NCBI GenBank assembly: GCA_019162745.1
Contig: JAFLLC010000004.1
Coordinates: 1-64,000, forward strand
DNA length: 64,000 nt
Origin: Deltaproteobacteria bacterium
GTDB taxonomy: Bacteria > Desulfobacterota > Desulfuromonadia > Geobacterales > Pseudopelobacteraceae
Reading direction: 5' to 3'
Positions 8,823-17,121 of the stretch are shown one piece after another; position 1 is the stretch's first letter; every line of letters starts with the position of its first letter. A program made the translations under genes and the position numbers. A model generated the notes under the pieces. That model worked only from the letters and a program-made list of their open reading frames with translations. It was not told the origin of the DNA and did no database searches.

Positions 8823-10382
8823 TCAAGAGTTCATAACCATCAGAAAAATCTGCACAAAGACTATCTTCAACAGCATACTGAGCGGGAAAACGGCGGTATA
8901 GCCGGCCTCAACCCGTTCATTGCCGCAACGGCCAACGGCAAAACCTAGAACCGCCGGTTGAGTTTGAACCCCAGACAGGACACCTCCGATGAACGGCCAC
9001 GACTTGCCGGCAATCATGCGTGCCATGACAATAGTTACCAGACAGGACACCGTGGTGATGCATGCACCTGCAACAAGGACAGAAAGATTGATCGGTGCCG
9101 AGTGTAACAGAGCACCCGCCTTAATGCCGGCGCATGCCAAAAAGACAACCAGCCCGAGTTGGCGCAAGGACATTGAGGCGCCGTACGGCAGATACCACGT
9201 CAATGGCCCGGTTCTGCCGAGCGCGCCCAGTATCAATGCGGCAACCAAACAACCCGCCACCGGGCCGATCTCGAAGGTCCCGATTCCCACAGGAAGGCTT
9301 ATTTCAACGGTTCCGAGGGCGATGCCCATGGCGAGCCCCAACCCAAACGTCAAAATATTGAATTCGCTCGCTTCATGATAGGAATCACCTATGTATTTTG
9401 AGATTGCCGAAAGATTTTCCCGAGGCGCAATCACCCGCAGTCGGTCACCCGGCATGATGGTCGTTTCTGCGTTAGGGATAAAATCTCTGTCGCCACGCCT
9501 GATTCTCGTCACGATGCCTTCGTACGTGCGGAAAAGTCCCACCTGCCGCAATGTCTTGCCGCACACGGCCGGGTTTGAGACAAATATCCGCCGGTAATCG
9601 AGTTGGCTTCTGTCATGCAGTACATCTATACCGGATTCAACCCCAAGTATCTCCGTTGCATTGCGCACGTCATCAGACAACCCGACGACCGTCACGATGT
9701 CTCCATTTTTAATGACAGAATATCCTGTAAGGGCAAACTGTTCATCGCCACGTACACAACGTGCAAAACGCACCGACAGCGCGTAACGCTCCAGCAGACC
9801 TCCAACCGCCTCACCAGGCTCCTTGACATTGTGTACCACGATGGCGGCGCTTGCTAACGTATCGCCGGCACTTGCTGTTTCGCACCTGAACGGCCAGGCA
9901 AGCATCAGAATCGGGATCAGAACCCCCAGCGGGTAGGCTATTGCATAGCCGAGCGTCGCCTCCGCCCCTCTTTGCCCGAGCGCAGTTGTAGCGGCGGCAA
10001 GGGAAGGGGTATTGGTTAGAGCCCCCGCAAAAACGCCCGCTGCGGTACTTGCCGGTATATTCAAAAGACGCGAAGCGACCATAGCAACACCGAAGGCGGC
10101 GCCAATGGCGGTTGGAGGTATGAGTATATACCGCCAGCCGCCATGCGACCAGGTGTCAAACAACAGATCGCTCGAAGAAAGGCCAATTGCATAGACAAAC
10201 AGCGCCAGTCCAAAGGTTGACAAGGCGTCCGGTGGCTTGACCGCAGGTTCCAGATACCCCCACACAACACCGGCAAACAGAACCCCGGCAACACCTAGTG
10301 ACACTTTTTTAAAAGAAATGCGACCGAGCAGGGCACCACAACCGATGGCGAGGCAAACAAGAAGTAACGGGTTGTTAAGCAT
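8823..10382 (-). CDS. AspT/YidE-type transporter with two TrkA_C domains
   Basis: A 519-residue inner-membrane protein of the aspartate:alanine exchanger family. Two hydrophobic halves of about five helices each (about 1-170 and 345-519) flank a cytoplasmic region with two RCK_C/TrkA_C-like domains (about 175-255 and 262-340, the second with RIRRGDRDFIPNAETTIMPGDRLRV). The glycine-rich GGVLSGVQTQPAVLGFA near the C-terminus is the repeated signature of this family. The substrate is unknown; AspT and SucE relatives exchange dicarboxylates and amino acids. The ATG at 10382 has CGGAGAC upstream. It stands alone, divergent from the GGDEF gene. Confidence 0.8.
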   Translation of the reverse strand: MLNNPLLLVCLAIGCGALLGRISFKKVSLGVAGVLFAGVVWGYLEPAVKPPDALSTFGLALFVYAIGLSSSDLLFDTWSHGGWRYILIPPTAIGAAFGVAMVASRLLNIPASTAAGVFAGALTNTPSLAAATTALGQRGAEATLGYAIAYPLGVLIPILMLAWPFRCETASAGDTLASAAIVVHNVKEPGEAVGGLLERYALSVRFARCVRGDEQFALTGYSVIKNGDIVTVVGLSDDVRNATEILGVESGIDVLHDRSQLDYRRIFVSNPAVCGKTLRQVGLFRTYEGIVTRIRRGDRDFIPNAETTIMPGDRLRVIAPRENLSAISKYIGDSYHEASEFNILTFGLGLAMGIALGTVEISLPVGIGTFEIGPVAGCLVAALILGALGRTGPLTWYLPYGASMSLRQLGLVVFLACAGIKAGALLHSAPINLSVLVAGACITTVSCLVTIVMARMIAGKSWPFIGGVLSGVQTQPAVLGFAVGRCGNERVEAGYTAVFPLSMLLKIVFVQIFLMVMNS

Positions 10383-10798
10383 GATGTCTCCGTTGGAAGT
10401 TTTCTGTTCAGTATACTATAAATTCCAAAAAACCGGATGGTGAAGCGTTTCAGCTTCAGATTTCTTCGTTATTTTAGCGGCTTGCCTGCAATTCGGCAAG
10501 TCATGATGAAGGGTAAAACTGATCCGTTTTTATGACTACGTCAATATATTGAATATTTGTTGCGTAATGGCGGTCCTGCAGTGTCATAATTGTGACTCAC
10601 CACCATAGTACAAATACTTCCGCCATCACATTGATTGATGACTATCAGCCGTGTATTATGCAACAGCCTTAAATAACTATAAAAATTGAATTATTATGTT
10701 TTAGGCACATATGTTGCTGATACTGTATTGTCAACGGAATGACAGAAGATAAGCAACCAGTCACAGGAAATGGTTGCGACAGTAATATGGAGGCAGCC
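10383..10798. other. 416-base intergenic region between transporter and GGDEF gene
   Basis: Holds divergent control signals. A sigma-54-like element for the GGDEF gene lies at 10703-10718. A short inverted repeat (CTTGCC ... GGCAAG, about 10482-10501) lies closer to the transporter. The rest is AT-rich with no ORF of note; the in-frame ATG at 10739 is judged a weaker start than 10799. Confidence 0.5.
10703..10718 (+). promoter_or_regulatory. sigma-54-like promoter of GGDEF gene
   Basis: AGGCACATATGTTGCT matches the sigma-54 consensus TGGCACRNNNNTTGCW at all defined positions except the first. GG (10704-10705) and GC (10716-10717) are separated by exactly 10 bases. Transcription would begin near 10729, leaving a leader of about 70 bases before the preferred ATG at 10799. 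Confidence 0.5.
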
Positions 10799-11857
10799 AT
10801 GACACAAAAAACCGATTACAAGAAAATACCTGGTGGAATCAACTCCAGAGACATGGCTGAAAACATACAGACACAGCTTGAAGAGGCGCGTTTCATCAGC
10901 AGCTTTATGACAGCGGTCTGCACTTCCCTGGAACTTGACAACATCTGCTCAATAGCTGCACGCGCCCTCTATGTACATGCCCCATACCAACGAGTGGTTT
11001 TTACTTTTTCTGCGGATCTCGAAGAAAAGACCGTCACCTTTTCCCCAATGAGTCAGAAAGGGATTCTCGCCGCCAGACATAAAAACGCAGCGGACAGCTA
11101 TTGTTCTCTTACAGCATTGGATGAGAACTCGCTCGCCTCCGCTCACCTGAATCTGCTTGACAACCTGGGCACCATCGCCATCTACTTCAAATCAGGGCAG
11201 TACAAAACCTTATCAGAATCACTCTGTGCAAGCGTGGCAGCCTGCTTCAGCCAGGCGATCAGAAACGCGCAGGAGCATGGCAGGGTTAAAGATCTGGCCA
11301 TGCGCGACGGTCTCACCGACCTTTTCAACCGCCGAGTTTTTGATGAAACACTAGTCCAGAAAGTAAAAAATCCGGACATGCGGCCGATTTCTCTCCTCCT
11401 CATTGATCTGGACAACTTCAAAGCGGTGAACGATACCTTTGGCCATCAGGCAGGTGATCAGGTCCTAAAAACTCTTGCAAGGATTCTTAAGGATAGCTGC
11501 CGCGGCCACGACCTGGTAGCCCGCTTTGGTGGTGAAGAGTTTGCCATTATTCTTTCTCAGACCCAAGCCGCAACTGCCCACGCCATCGCACAACGGATAA
11601 GAAACCGGCTGGCTAAAACCAGCTTTACTTTCGATGACCGGCAGCTGCAGGTAACTGCAAGCATCGGTCTGGCAACCTGCCTGGAAGCTAGTAGTATTTT
11701 CACCTCTAACCTTGTCAAACGGGCCGACCAGGCTCTTTACCAGGCCAAGAGCAGCGGCAAAAACAGGGTCTGCGTACTGCCGGCCGATTTATTGACAGGA
11801 GCAATGCACTCTTTTGGCGCTGAAAACTTCGCTTCGGCAGTTCCGGCAAGTTGTTAG
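10799..11857 (+). CDS. soluble GGDEF diguanylate cyclase with N-terminal GAF-like region
   Basis: A 352-residue cytoplasmic protein predicted to make c-di-GMP. Residues about 25-165 resemble a GAF sensor domain; the cyclase domain runs about 168-330 with DGLTDLFNRR, GGEEF at 244-248 and an RGHD inhibitory site at 235-238 exactly five residues before it. The Asp of HQAGDQ (about 220) is the canonical guanine-contacting residue, unlike the Ser/Thr of cGAMP-making Hypr enzymes. I chose the ATG at 10799 because GGAGG (10789-10793) precedes it; an in-frame ATG at 10739 would add 20 residues but lacks a binding site. Expression is probably sigma-54 dependent. Convergent with the topoisomerase gene. 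Confidence 0.88.
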   Translation: MTQKTDYKKIPGGINSRDMAENIQTQLEEARFISSFMTAVCTSLELDNICSIAARALYVHAPYQRVVFTFSADLEEKTVTFSPMSQKGILAARHKNAADSYCSLTALDENSLASAHLNLLDNLGTIAIYFKSGQYKTLSESLCASVAACFSQAIRNAQEHGRVKDLAMRDGLTDLFNRRVFDETLVQKVKNPDMRPISLLLIDLDNFKAVNDTFGHQAGDQVLKTLARILKDSCRGHDLVARFGGEEFAIILSQTQAATAHAIAQRIRNRLAKTSFTFDDRQLQVTASIGLATCLEASSIFTSNLVKRADQALYQAKSSGKNRVCVLPADLLTGAMHSFGAENFASAVPASC

Positions 11858-11879
11858 CGGAGAGCCGCAGTCAGCAAGG

Positions 11880-13748
11880 CTATATTGCTTCCATTTCAGC
11901 TCGTTTCGCACCCTTTGGGAGAGCTATTGGTGGCTGTGCCACCTGGTTTTTCTTGCCGACAACACCTTCAATCCAGAGTGAAAGGGCTTTCCCGCTCTTT
12001 AACGTCTCCACGGGAATGACGAGACTGTTTTTTTGTGCAAGGTCGCCTGCATATTTGAGCTGCCCTTCGCTCGGCCCACCCCCCTCAGCCCTGGATTGCG
12101 GAATGAAGAACCCCATCTTGTTGTGAACACCCTTGCAGAAGCGCTGCCATGTCTCCTTATTCTCCACAACCAGATCCAGAAAGCTTTCCATCTTACGGGT
12201 CAGCTCGTAGTCTATTACCCAGGCATGCTGCTCCCTGAGATAGTCAATCAGCGTTTCCCCAGGAAGCAGCGGGATCACCCTACCCTTCTCTTCCTTGATG
12301 TAGCCGCGGTCGGTGATGTTCTTGGTGATGGCTGCATAGGTTGAAGGGCGCCCGATGTCAAGCCGTTCCAACTCCTTTACCAGAGAGCCGAGCGTGAACC
12401 TTCCAGGCGGCTTGCTCTTTTTCTCTTCAAGAATTTCCCGCAGCTTCGGCACCAACTCACCGGACTCTACCGGCGGGAGCAGTTGCAGCTTGTCATCCTC
12501 CCCCTTTTTTTCTTTTTCCTCGTCAACCTCAGCGTATACCTTGAGAAAACCGTCAAAAATCAGTACCCGACCGGCTGCCTTGAACCGTTCACCGACCACA
12601 TCAAAGATCATGACTGTGGAGTCATAGCGGGCCGCCGCCATCTGGCTGGCAACAGCCCGCTTGAAGATCATCTCGTAGAGTCTGGCATGGTCGGGAGTCA
12701 GCCCTTCCTTACTGATGACCGCCGGGATATCCGCGACCGAGTGCATATGGGTGGGACGGATTCCTTCGTGTGCCTCAGCCTGGGAGTTTTTGGATTTATG
12801 CAGGTTCGGCAGGAGCGGCAGGTAGCTTGCACCGAGAGAGCCTCCAATAAATTCACGGATCTCAGTAACAAACGCAGGGTCCATCCGGACGGAATCGGTC
12901 CGGTGATAGGTAATAACGCCGTGGTCAAAAAGCGCCTGTGCAAGTTTCATCGTCTGTTCCGGGGCGAACTTCAGGCGGGCAGCTGCGGCGGCCTGCAGAT
13001 CGACCGTAGTGAACGGAGGCTTGGGGGATTGCCTGACCTCTTTCTTCTCGACTTTTTCTGCCAGGGCATGGGTTTCCGCACTGATTGCGGCGATGATCTT
13101 CTCTGCATCCGGCTGCTGTGCAAACTTGCCGTTGATGTGACGGGCAAGGAAGGTAGTGCCGTCCTTGTCCAGCTGGATATCCAGCATCCAGTAGGGGGCT
13201 GAAATAAATTTCCGGATCTCCCGTTCACGGTCGACTACCAGGCGGACTGCAGGAGACTGGACCCGCCCGACGCTGTAGGAGCTGCGGAGAGTTTTACTGG
13301 CAAGCGGGGAAAGAATATACCCCACTAGCCGGTCACCAATCCTTCGTCCCAGAAAGGCATTGTAGAGGCCACTGTTCGTGCTTTCAAACAGCACCGCCTT
13401 GGCAAGCGACTCCTTAAGCCCCTTTTCAGTAACTTCATAAATTTCCATCCTGAGACATTCTTTGGCAACATCTTTCACCTCTTCGTAGATATGGCAGCTG
13501 ATGGCATAACCTTCCCGGTCCGGGTCACCGGCAAGCATAACGGTCTCACCGCGCGCTGCGGCGCGAAGCTCCTTGGGGAGATTAGCTTTCTTTTCGTGAT
13601 AAACGAAGGTAGGCTCATAGGTTGCCAGATCAACTCCAATATGGGCTGCGGGCAGGTCTTTAAAATGTCCCACCGTGGAGATGGTCTTCACTTTGAGGAT
13701 TGACTGTATTTTTTTAGCCTTGGTGGGCGATTCAACAATTATAAGCAT
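11880..13748 (-). CDS. short type IA DNA topoisomerase lacking zinc ribbons
   Basis: Relaxes DNA by transient single-strand breakage. The TOPRIM domain is complete (Glu in IIVESPTKAKK near residue 6; DPDREG near 75-80) and the active Tyr is Y281 in GVITYHRTDS. At 622 residues it lacks the C-terminal four-Cys zinc ribbons of E. coli TopA and instead ends in a basic tail with a PSEGQLKYAGDLA segment. The TOPRIM neighbourhood reads DPDREGYAISCH where housekeeping TopA has EGEAIAWH, so this is probably an accessory paralogue and a zinc-ribbon TopA is expected elsewhere. The ATG at 13748 fits the conserved MLIIVESPTK start; a TTG- or ATG-type extension to 13811 would overlap the upstream small gene. 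It lies 22 bases downstream of that gene, probably one transcript. Confidence 0.87.
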   Translation of the reverse strand: MLIIVESPTKAKKIQSILKVKTISTVGHFKDLPAAHIGVDLATYEPTFVYHEKKANLPKELRAAARGETVMLAGDPDREGYAISCHIYEEVKDVAKECLRMEIYEVTEKGLKESLAKAVLFESTNSGLYNAFLGRRIGDRLVGYILSPLASKTLRSSYSVGRVQSPAVRLVVDREREIRKFISAPYWMLDIQLDKDGTTFLARHINGKFAQQPDAEKIIAAISAETHALAEKVEKKEVRQSPKPPFTTVDLQAAAAARLKFAPEQTMKLAQALFDHGVITYHRTDSVRMDPAFVTEIREFIGGSLGASYLPLLPNLHKSKNSQAEAHEGIRPTHMHSVADIPAVISKEGLTPDHARLYEMIFKRAVASQMAAARYDSTVMIFDVVGERFKAAGRVLIFDGFLKVYAEVDEEKEKKGEDDKLQLLPPVESGELVPKLREILEEKKSKPPGRFTLGSLVKELERLDIGRPSTYAAITKNITDRGYIKEEKGRVIPLLPGETLIDYLREQHAWVIDYELTRKMESFLDLVVENKETWQRFCKGVHNKMGFFIPQSRAEGGGPSEGQLKYAGDLAQKNSLVIPVETLKSGKALSLWIEGVVGKKNQVAQPPIALPKGAKRAEMEAI

Positions 13749-13770
13749 GGAGTGTGCTGCCTTATCTTGT

Positions 13771-13986
13771 TTATTTGGCTGTGCCCTCAAGCGGGACTGG
13801 AAAACATACATTATGCGGCAGATTAGCTTTAGCTCCGCAATTTGAGCAGGAAACCGTCGGGCTCTCGCTAAGATGCTGAACTTCCATTATCAGACCCATT
13901 CGCGAGAGCCAGCAGATGTGCCCTTTATGCATCTCCCCACAGGTGCAAAGCATATCAGAATCATGGTTACCAAGTTGGTCAGTCAT
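13771..13986 (-). CDS. small Cys/His-rich putative zinc-binding protein
   Basis: A 71-residue protein with no function I recognise. It has C14-x-C16, H20, H23 and C25 (CTCGEMHKGHIC), then C47-x2-C50 (CSNCG) and C61, enough for one or two zinc sites. The ATG at 13986 is preceded by AGAGGATA, a good binding site, which supports a real gene. It stops 22 bases before the topoisomerase on the same strand. The pairing with a topoisomerase that has lost its zinc ribbons suggests a DNA-related helper, which is inference only. Confidence 0.65.
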   Translation of the reverse strand: MTDQLGNHDSDMLCTCGEMHKGHICWLSRMGLIMEVQHLSESPTVSCSNCGAKANLPHNVCFPVPLEGTAK

Positions 13987-14071
13987 ACTTATCCTCTCTT
14001 TAAATACTCTAAAAACACGGGGTAGGCTGCGATCGTTCAGATGCCGCACGCTAGCAAATTTAAAGTCCTTG

Positions 14072-14086
14072 GCCAGGGTGCCTGGC
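14072..14086. repeat. short inverted repeat GCCAGG-GTG-CCTGGC upstream of small zinc-binding gene
   Basis: Six-base perfect arms (14072-14077, 14081-14086) around GTG, about 85 bases upstream of the small Cys-rich gene. It could be an operator or a weak hairpin; no function is shown. Confidence 0.3.
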
Positions 14087-14186
14087 TGATAACATGACTC
14101 TTGTTAGCATTGTACCATCACTCGCGGTTAGGCGCCAGAGGTGGCATGATTCATCTCAAATTTGGTTGTCCGTAAAGGAGAGCAGC

Positions 14187-14234
14187 ATGTGGAAGAAATA
14201 TGAAATATTAGAGCCTGAAGCTGTAACACTGTAA
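14187..14234 (+). CDS. 15-codon small ORF with strong ribosome binding site
   Basis: Encodes MWKKYEILEPEAVTL. AAAGGAG (14174-14180) lies 6 bases before the ATG, an ideal spacing not seen for random ORFs nearby. The KKYExxEPE pattern faintly recalls leader starts of peptide natural products, but no modifying enzyme is nearby and the reading frame stops at once, so it could be a regulatory leader peptide, a decayed gene or chance. Confidence 0.3.
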   Translation: MWKKYEILEPEAVTL

Positions 14235-14267
14235 AGTTGTAAAGATAGATGTCCTTGACCGGCATGC

Positions 14268-14627
14268 TCAGAACTGGAGGCAGACTTTGAGGCTAATGCC
14301 ACTGTTGGAAGGGTAATCCAGCCGCTGTACGATTCTGAACCGCTCGCGGGGTTCAATAAAATCCTTGGGAGGTCTGGAGGCGACGGTCAATGAAATATTG
14401 CTGCGGCGTATCACCAGATCACCGTTCTCGTTGATACTGATATTCACTTGCCGCTTGGCAGTATACCGTGCAGCTTCAGACTCAGGATGGCTGCCTACCA
14501 CCGCGTCATGACGAATGAGGAGAGACTCGGCATTGGCTGCAGATGGTGCAGTGAAGAACGCTAATACTGCGACGGGGATCAACCGTTTAAGGAATGAACC
14601 AGTCGTATATTTATTAAAGTCTATCAT
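14268..14627 (-). CDS. small secreted protein under riboswitch control, unknown function
   Basis: A 119-residue protein with a signal peptide (hydrophobic 16-29, probable cleavage after ANA at 33). The mature part of about 86 residues is basic and mixed, with beta-type stretches (RQVNISINENGDLVIRRSNISLTVASRP) and a single Cys near the end. I recognise no family. GAGGGAGACCGCA gives a good binding site for the ATG at 14627; an upstream extension to 14744 would run into the riboswitch terminator and is rejected. Expression is predicted to need sigma-54 and ligand binding by the GEMM-I riboswitch. Such switches in Geobacter commonly sit before genes for extracellular electron transfer or cell surface, so an envelope role is possible. 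Confidence 0.7.
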   Translation of the reverse strand: MIDFNKYTTGSFLKRLIPVAVLAFFTAPSAANAESLLIRHDAVVGSHPESEAARYTAKRQVNISINENGDLVIRRSNISLTVASRPPKDFIEPRERFRIVQRLDYPSNSGISLKVCLQF

Positions 14628-14675
14628 TGCGGTCTCCCTCTGCCAGGCTGTGCGCCCAGTGCCGCTTATTCCGGC

Positions 14676-14725
14676 AAATAACAAAGCCGGATCGCCGATA
14701 TCATGAAGATATTTCGGCGACCCGG
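14676..14725 (-). terminator. riboswitch expression-platform terminator
   Basis: The 3' strand of the aptamer (14725 down to 14708) is nearly complementary to 14702-14687, with a TTCAT-type loop, and is followed by the T-rich run CTTTGTTATTT (14686-14676). Forming this hairpin would break aptamer helix P1, so ligand binding should prevent termination (an ON switch). This is read from complementarity alone. Confidence 0.65.
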
Positions 14726-14792
14726 CTGTCTCAGAGAGACCCAATAGGCTTTCCGTCCCACCCTTGCGGATGGTTTAGTATTTTCGTATATC
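14708..14792 (-). ncRNA. GEMM-I (cyclic-dinucleotide) riboswitch, cGAMP-type
   Basis: The minus strand carries the GEMM-I core: ACTAAACCATCC-gcaa-GGGTGGGAC, then GGAAAGCC, a variable stem (GGGTCTC...GAGAC), and AGCCGGGTCGCCG. P1 is formed by GATAT (about 14792-14788) and ATATC (14712-14708). It closely parallels the Vibrio Vc2 c-di-GMP aptamer (AAACC, GTGGGACGCAAAGCC). The base just 5' of the CTAAACC segment, equivalent to Vc2 G20, is A (in ATACTAAACC), the change associated with preference for 3',3'-cGAMP in Geobacter GEMM-Ib switches. It lies between a sigma-54-like promoter and the secreted-protein gene. Confidence 0.88.
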
Positions 14793-14817
14793 CCGCTATT
14801 TTACTTGATCGGTTAAC

Positions 14818-14833
14818 CGCATAAAACGTGCCT
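14818..14833 (-). promoter_or_regulatory. sigma-54-like promoter before the riboswitch
   Basis: Minus strand AGGCACGTTTTATGCG has GG (14832-14831) and GC (14820-14819) ten bases apart and a perfect GGCACG core; three consensus positions differ (first base, the first T of TTGC and the final W). Predicted start of transcription is near 14807, about 15 bases before the aptamer, which is the right place. Confidence 0.5.
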
Positions 14834-15168
14834 TATCATGTATTTTTTTGCAGTCCCTTGCCGGAGGCGGATTTACGAGAAAAAAACATTATTACGTGAC
14901 GGTGCTCTATGGTTAAATGACAGAAATTGCCGCAAACGAGTGACATTATTCCGCCCTGGTTAATTTGATGGTCATACAACCTTTTCCAAGCAACCGAGTA
15001 ACAGAAAATAATTCCTGACCAAGATTGGTGTCGCCTATATATTTAGGAGGTGACTGCTCTCGGCTCAATCCATGACAATTCCTCCTATTGAGACAATTCA
15101 CCCTCTTGTCAAATCCTCTGTTGACGATAAACTGTATCATCAGACGACTTTTCGCGAGGCACAGTTCC
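14834..15168. other. intergenic region upstream of the FtsH gene
   Basis: About 335 bases between the sigma-54-like site and the FtsH start. TTGTCA (about 15107) with TAAACT 16 bases later (about 15129) is a weak candidate promoter for FtsH. No ORF or structured RNA is convincing. Confidence 0.35.
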
Positions 15169-17019
15169 ATGTCCCAATCATTTTGGAAACAGATGCTGGT
15201 CATCATGCTGTTTATGATTTTATTTAACGGGTACTACGCCTACCTTGCGCAGCAGAACAGACAGAGTGCCGAGATCAGCTACAGCCGCTTCCGCAGTGAG
15301 CTGACAGCTGACAACATAAAGAAAATCAGGATCAAGGGGCTGCTTATCGGAGGAGAGTTCCGGGCGAAGGCCAAGGTTAACGAGCAGGTACAGGGGAAAT
15401 CGATTGCGAGAGATGTCAGCGCCTTCAGCACCGTCATGCCGGCCATTGCCGATCAGACCCTGATGGCTGACCTGACCGTGCACAAGGTGGAGGTGACGGC
15501 AATATCTGCAGAACCCTCTTTACTTGTCACTTTCCTGATCAGTACAGCCCCGTGGCTGATCATTATCGGTATCTGGTGGATGGGGATGCGGGCCATGCGT
15601 AATCAGGGATCGGGCGCGATGCTTGGCGGATTTGCCAGCTCCGGAGCGCGCACATACACAGCACATGAGAAGGTTTCTGTGAACTTCCAGGATGTGGCCG
15701 GCATGGAAAACAGCAAGCAGGAACTGAAGGAGATCGTTGACTACCTGCGCAACCCCAAACAGTTCGAACGAATCGGCGGCAAGGTCCCGAAGGGTGTACT
15801 GTTAGTCGGACCTCCCGGCACCGGCAAGACCCTCCTGGCACGGGCGGTTGCAGGAGAGACTGGCGTGACCTTCTTCAGCATCTCTGCATCACAGTTCATC
15901 GAGATGTTTGTCGGAGTCGGGGCCAGCCGGGTACGGGATCTCTTCACCAGCGCCAAGAAGGCTGCCCCCAGCATCATCTTCATCGACGAACTGGATGCGG
16001 TAGGGCGCAGTCGTGGCGCCGGCTTCGGCGGCGGCCACGATGAGCGTGAACAGACGCTGAACCAGCTTCTGTCAGAGATGGACGGCTTTGACCAGCATCA
16101 GGAGGTCATCGTCCTGGCCGCAACCAACCGCCCGGACGTACTCGACCCCGCCCTGCTCCGCCCCGGGCGCTTTGACCGGCACGTGGTGATCGAACGCCCC
16201 GACTGGCGCGACCGCGAGAAAATCCTTCAGGTCCATGTGCGCAAGATCGCCCTTGCCGATGGGGTCGACCTGAGTGCTGTTGCCCGCGGTACACCGGGGA
16301 TGACCGGAGCTGACTTGGAAAACCTGGTAAATGAGGCAGCAATCCTTGCCTCGCGTGAAGATGCTGTGGCGGTCACTATAGAGCACCTGGAAAAGGCAAA
16401 GGACAAGATCCTGATGGGTGGCGAACGGAAGATGTTTATAACTCCCGAGGAGAAGCGCATCACCGCTTACCACGAGGCTGGACATGCTCTGGTGGCCAGA
16501 CTGCTTCCCGGCACCGACCCGATTCACAAGGTGACTATCATCCCCCGCGGCATGGCGTTGGGAGTCACTCAACAGCTCCCCGAGGATGATCGTTACCACT
16601 ACCCGCAGAGCTATCTGGAAAAAAGGCTGACGGTGGCTATGGGTGGCCGGGTTGCAGAAAAGCTGGTCTTCGGCGAAGTTTCAACCGGTGCCCAGAGCGA
16701 TCTGAAACTGGTCACCGACCTGGCAGAGAAGATGGTATGCCAGTGGGGAATGAGTGAAAAGGTCGGGGCTATGACCTTCAGCCGGGGAGAAGAGCACCCG
16801 TTTCTGGGGAGAAAACTGGCCGAGGAAAAGAGCTTCTCCGAGGCCATGGCTTGGCGTATCGACCAAGAAATAGCACTTTTTATCGGCAAGGCAGAACAGC
16901 AGGCTGAGAATATTTTGAGCGCCAACCGCGCCAAACTGGATCTGCTTGCAGAGGCGCTTCAGGCCGAGGAGACTCTGGACGGGCCACGGGTGGACGAGAT
17001 TATCAGTAAATCAGCCTGA
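15169..17019 (+). CDS. ftsH: ATP-dependent zinc metalloprotease FtsH
   Basis: A 616-residue inner-membrane AAA+ protease that degrades membrane and regulatory proteins. Order: TM1 (about 7-25), short periplasmic domain (about 26-125), TM2 (about 126-145), AAA domain with GPPGTGKT Walker A (about 212-219), [12 protein letters not shown] Walker B and the SRH region [18 protein letters not shown], then the M41 protease with HEAGH zinc site (about 431-435). The ATG at 15169 with GAGG 9 bases upstream fits the membrane start; an upstream GTG/ATG-type extension to 15088 has no support. The N-terminal sequence differs from typical housekeeping FtsH, so it may be one of several paralogues. Confidence 0.92.
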   Translation: MSQSFWKQMLVIMLFMILFNGYYAYLAQQNRQSAEISYSRFRSELTADNIKKIRIKGLLIGGEFRAKAKVNEQVQGKSIARDVSAFSTVMPAIADQTLMADLTVHKVEVTAISAEPSLLVTFLISTAPWLIIIGIWWMGMRAMRNQGSGAMLGGFASSGARTYTAHEKVSVNFQDVAGMENSKQELKEIVDYLRNPKQFERIGGKVPKGVLLVGPPGTGKTLLARAVAGETGVTFFSISASQFIEMFVGVGASRVRDLFTSAKKAAPSIIFIDELDAVGRSRGAGFGGGHDEREQTLNQLLSEMDGFDQHQEVIVLAATNRPDVLDPALLRPGRFDRHVVIERPDWRDREKILQVHVRKIALADGVDLSAVARGTPGMTGADLENLVNEAAILASREDAVAVTIEHLEKAKDKILMGGERKMFITPEEKRITAYHEAGHALVARLLPGTDPIHKVTIIPRGMALGVTQQLPEDDRYHYPQSYLEKRLTVAMGGRVAEKLVFGEVSTGAQSDLKLVTDLAEKMVCQWGMSEKVGAMTFSRGEEHPFLGRKLAEEKSFSEAMAWRIDQEIALFIGKAEQQAENILSANRAKLDLLAEALQAEETLDGPRVDEIISKSA

Positions 17020-17121
17020 ATAATCAAGAACTCGCAAGTATTGTGACAATGCACACCCTGACTGCTGTATCTAAATTTGTACAAGTTTCAGATTCTTGCC
17101 AGCATCTTTCAGATGACAGAG

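Noticed and set aside
14628-14744. N-terminal extension of the riboswitch-controlled protein
   Set aside because: Would translate through the riboswitch terminator; the ATG at 14627 has a good binding site and starts a proper signal peptide.
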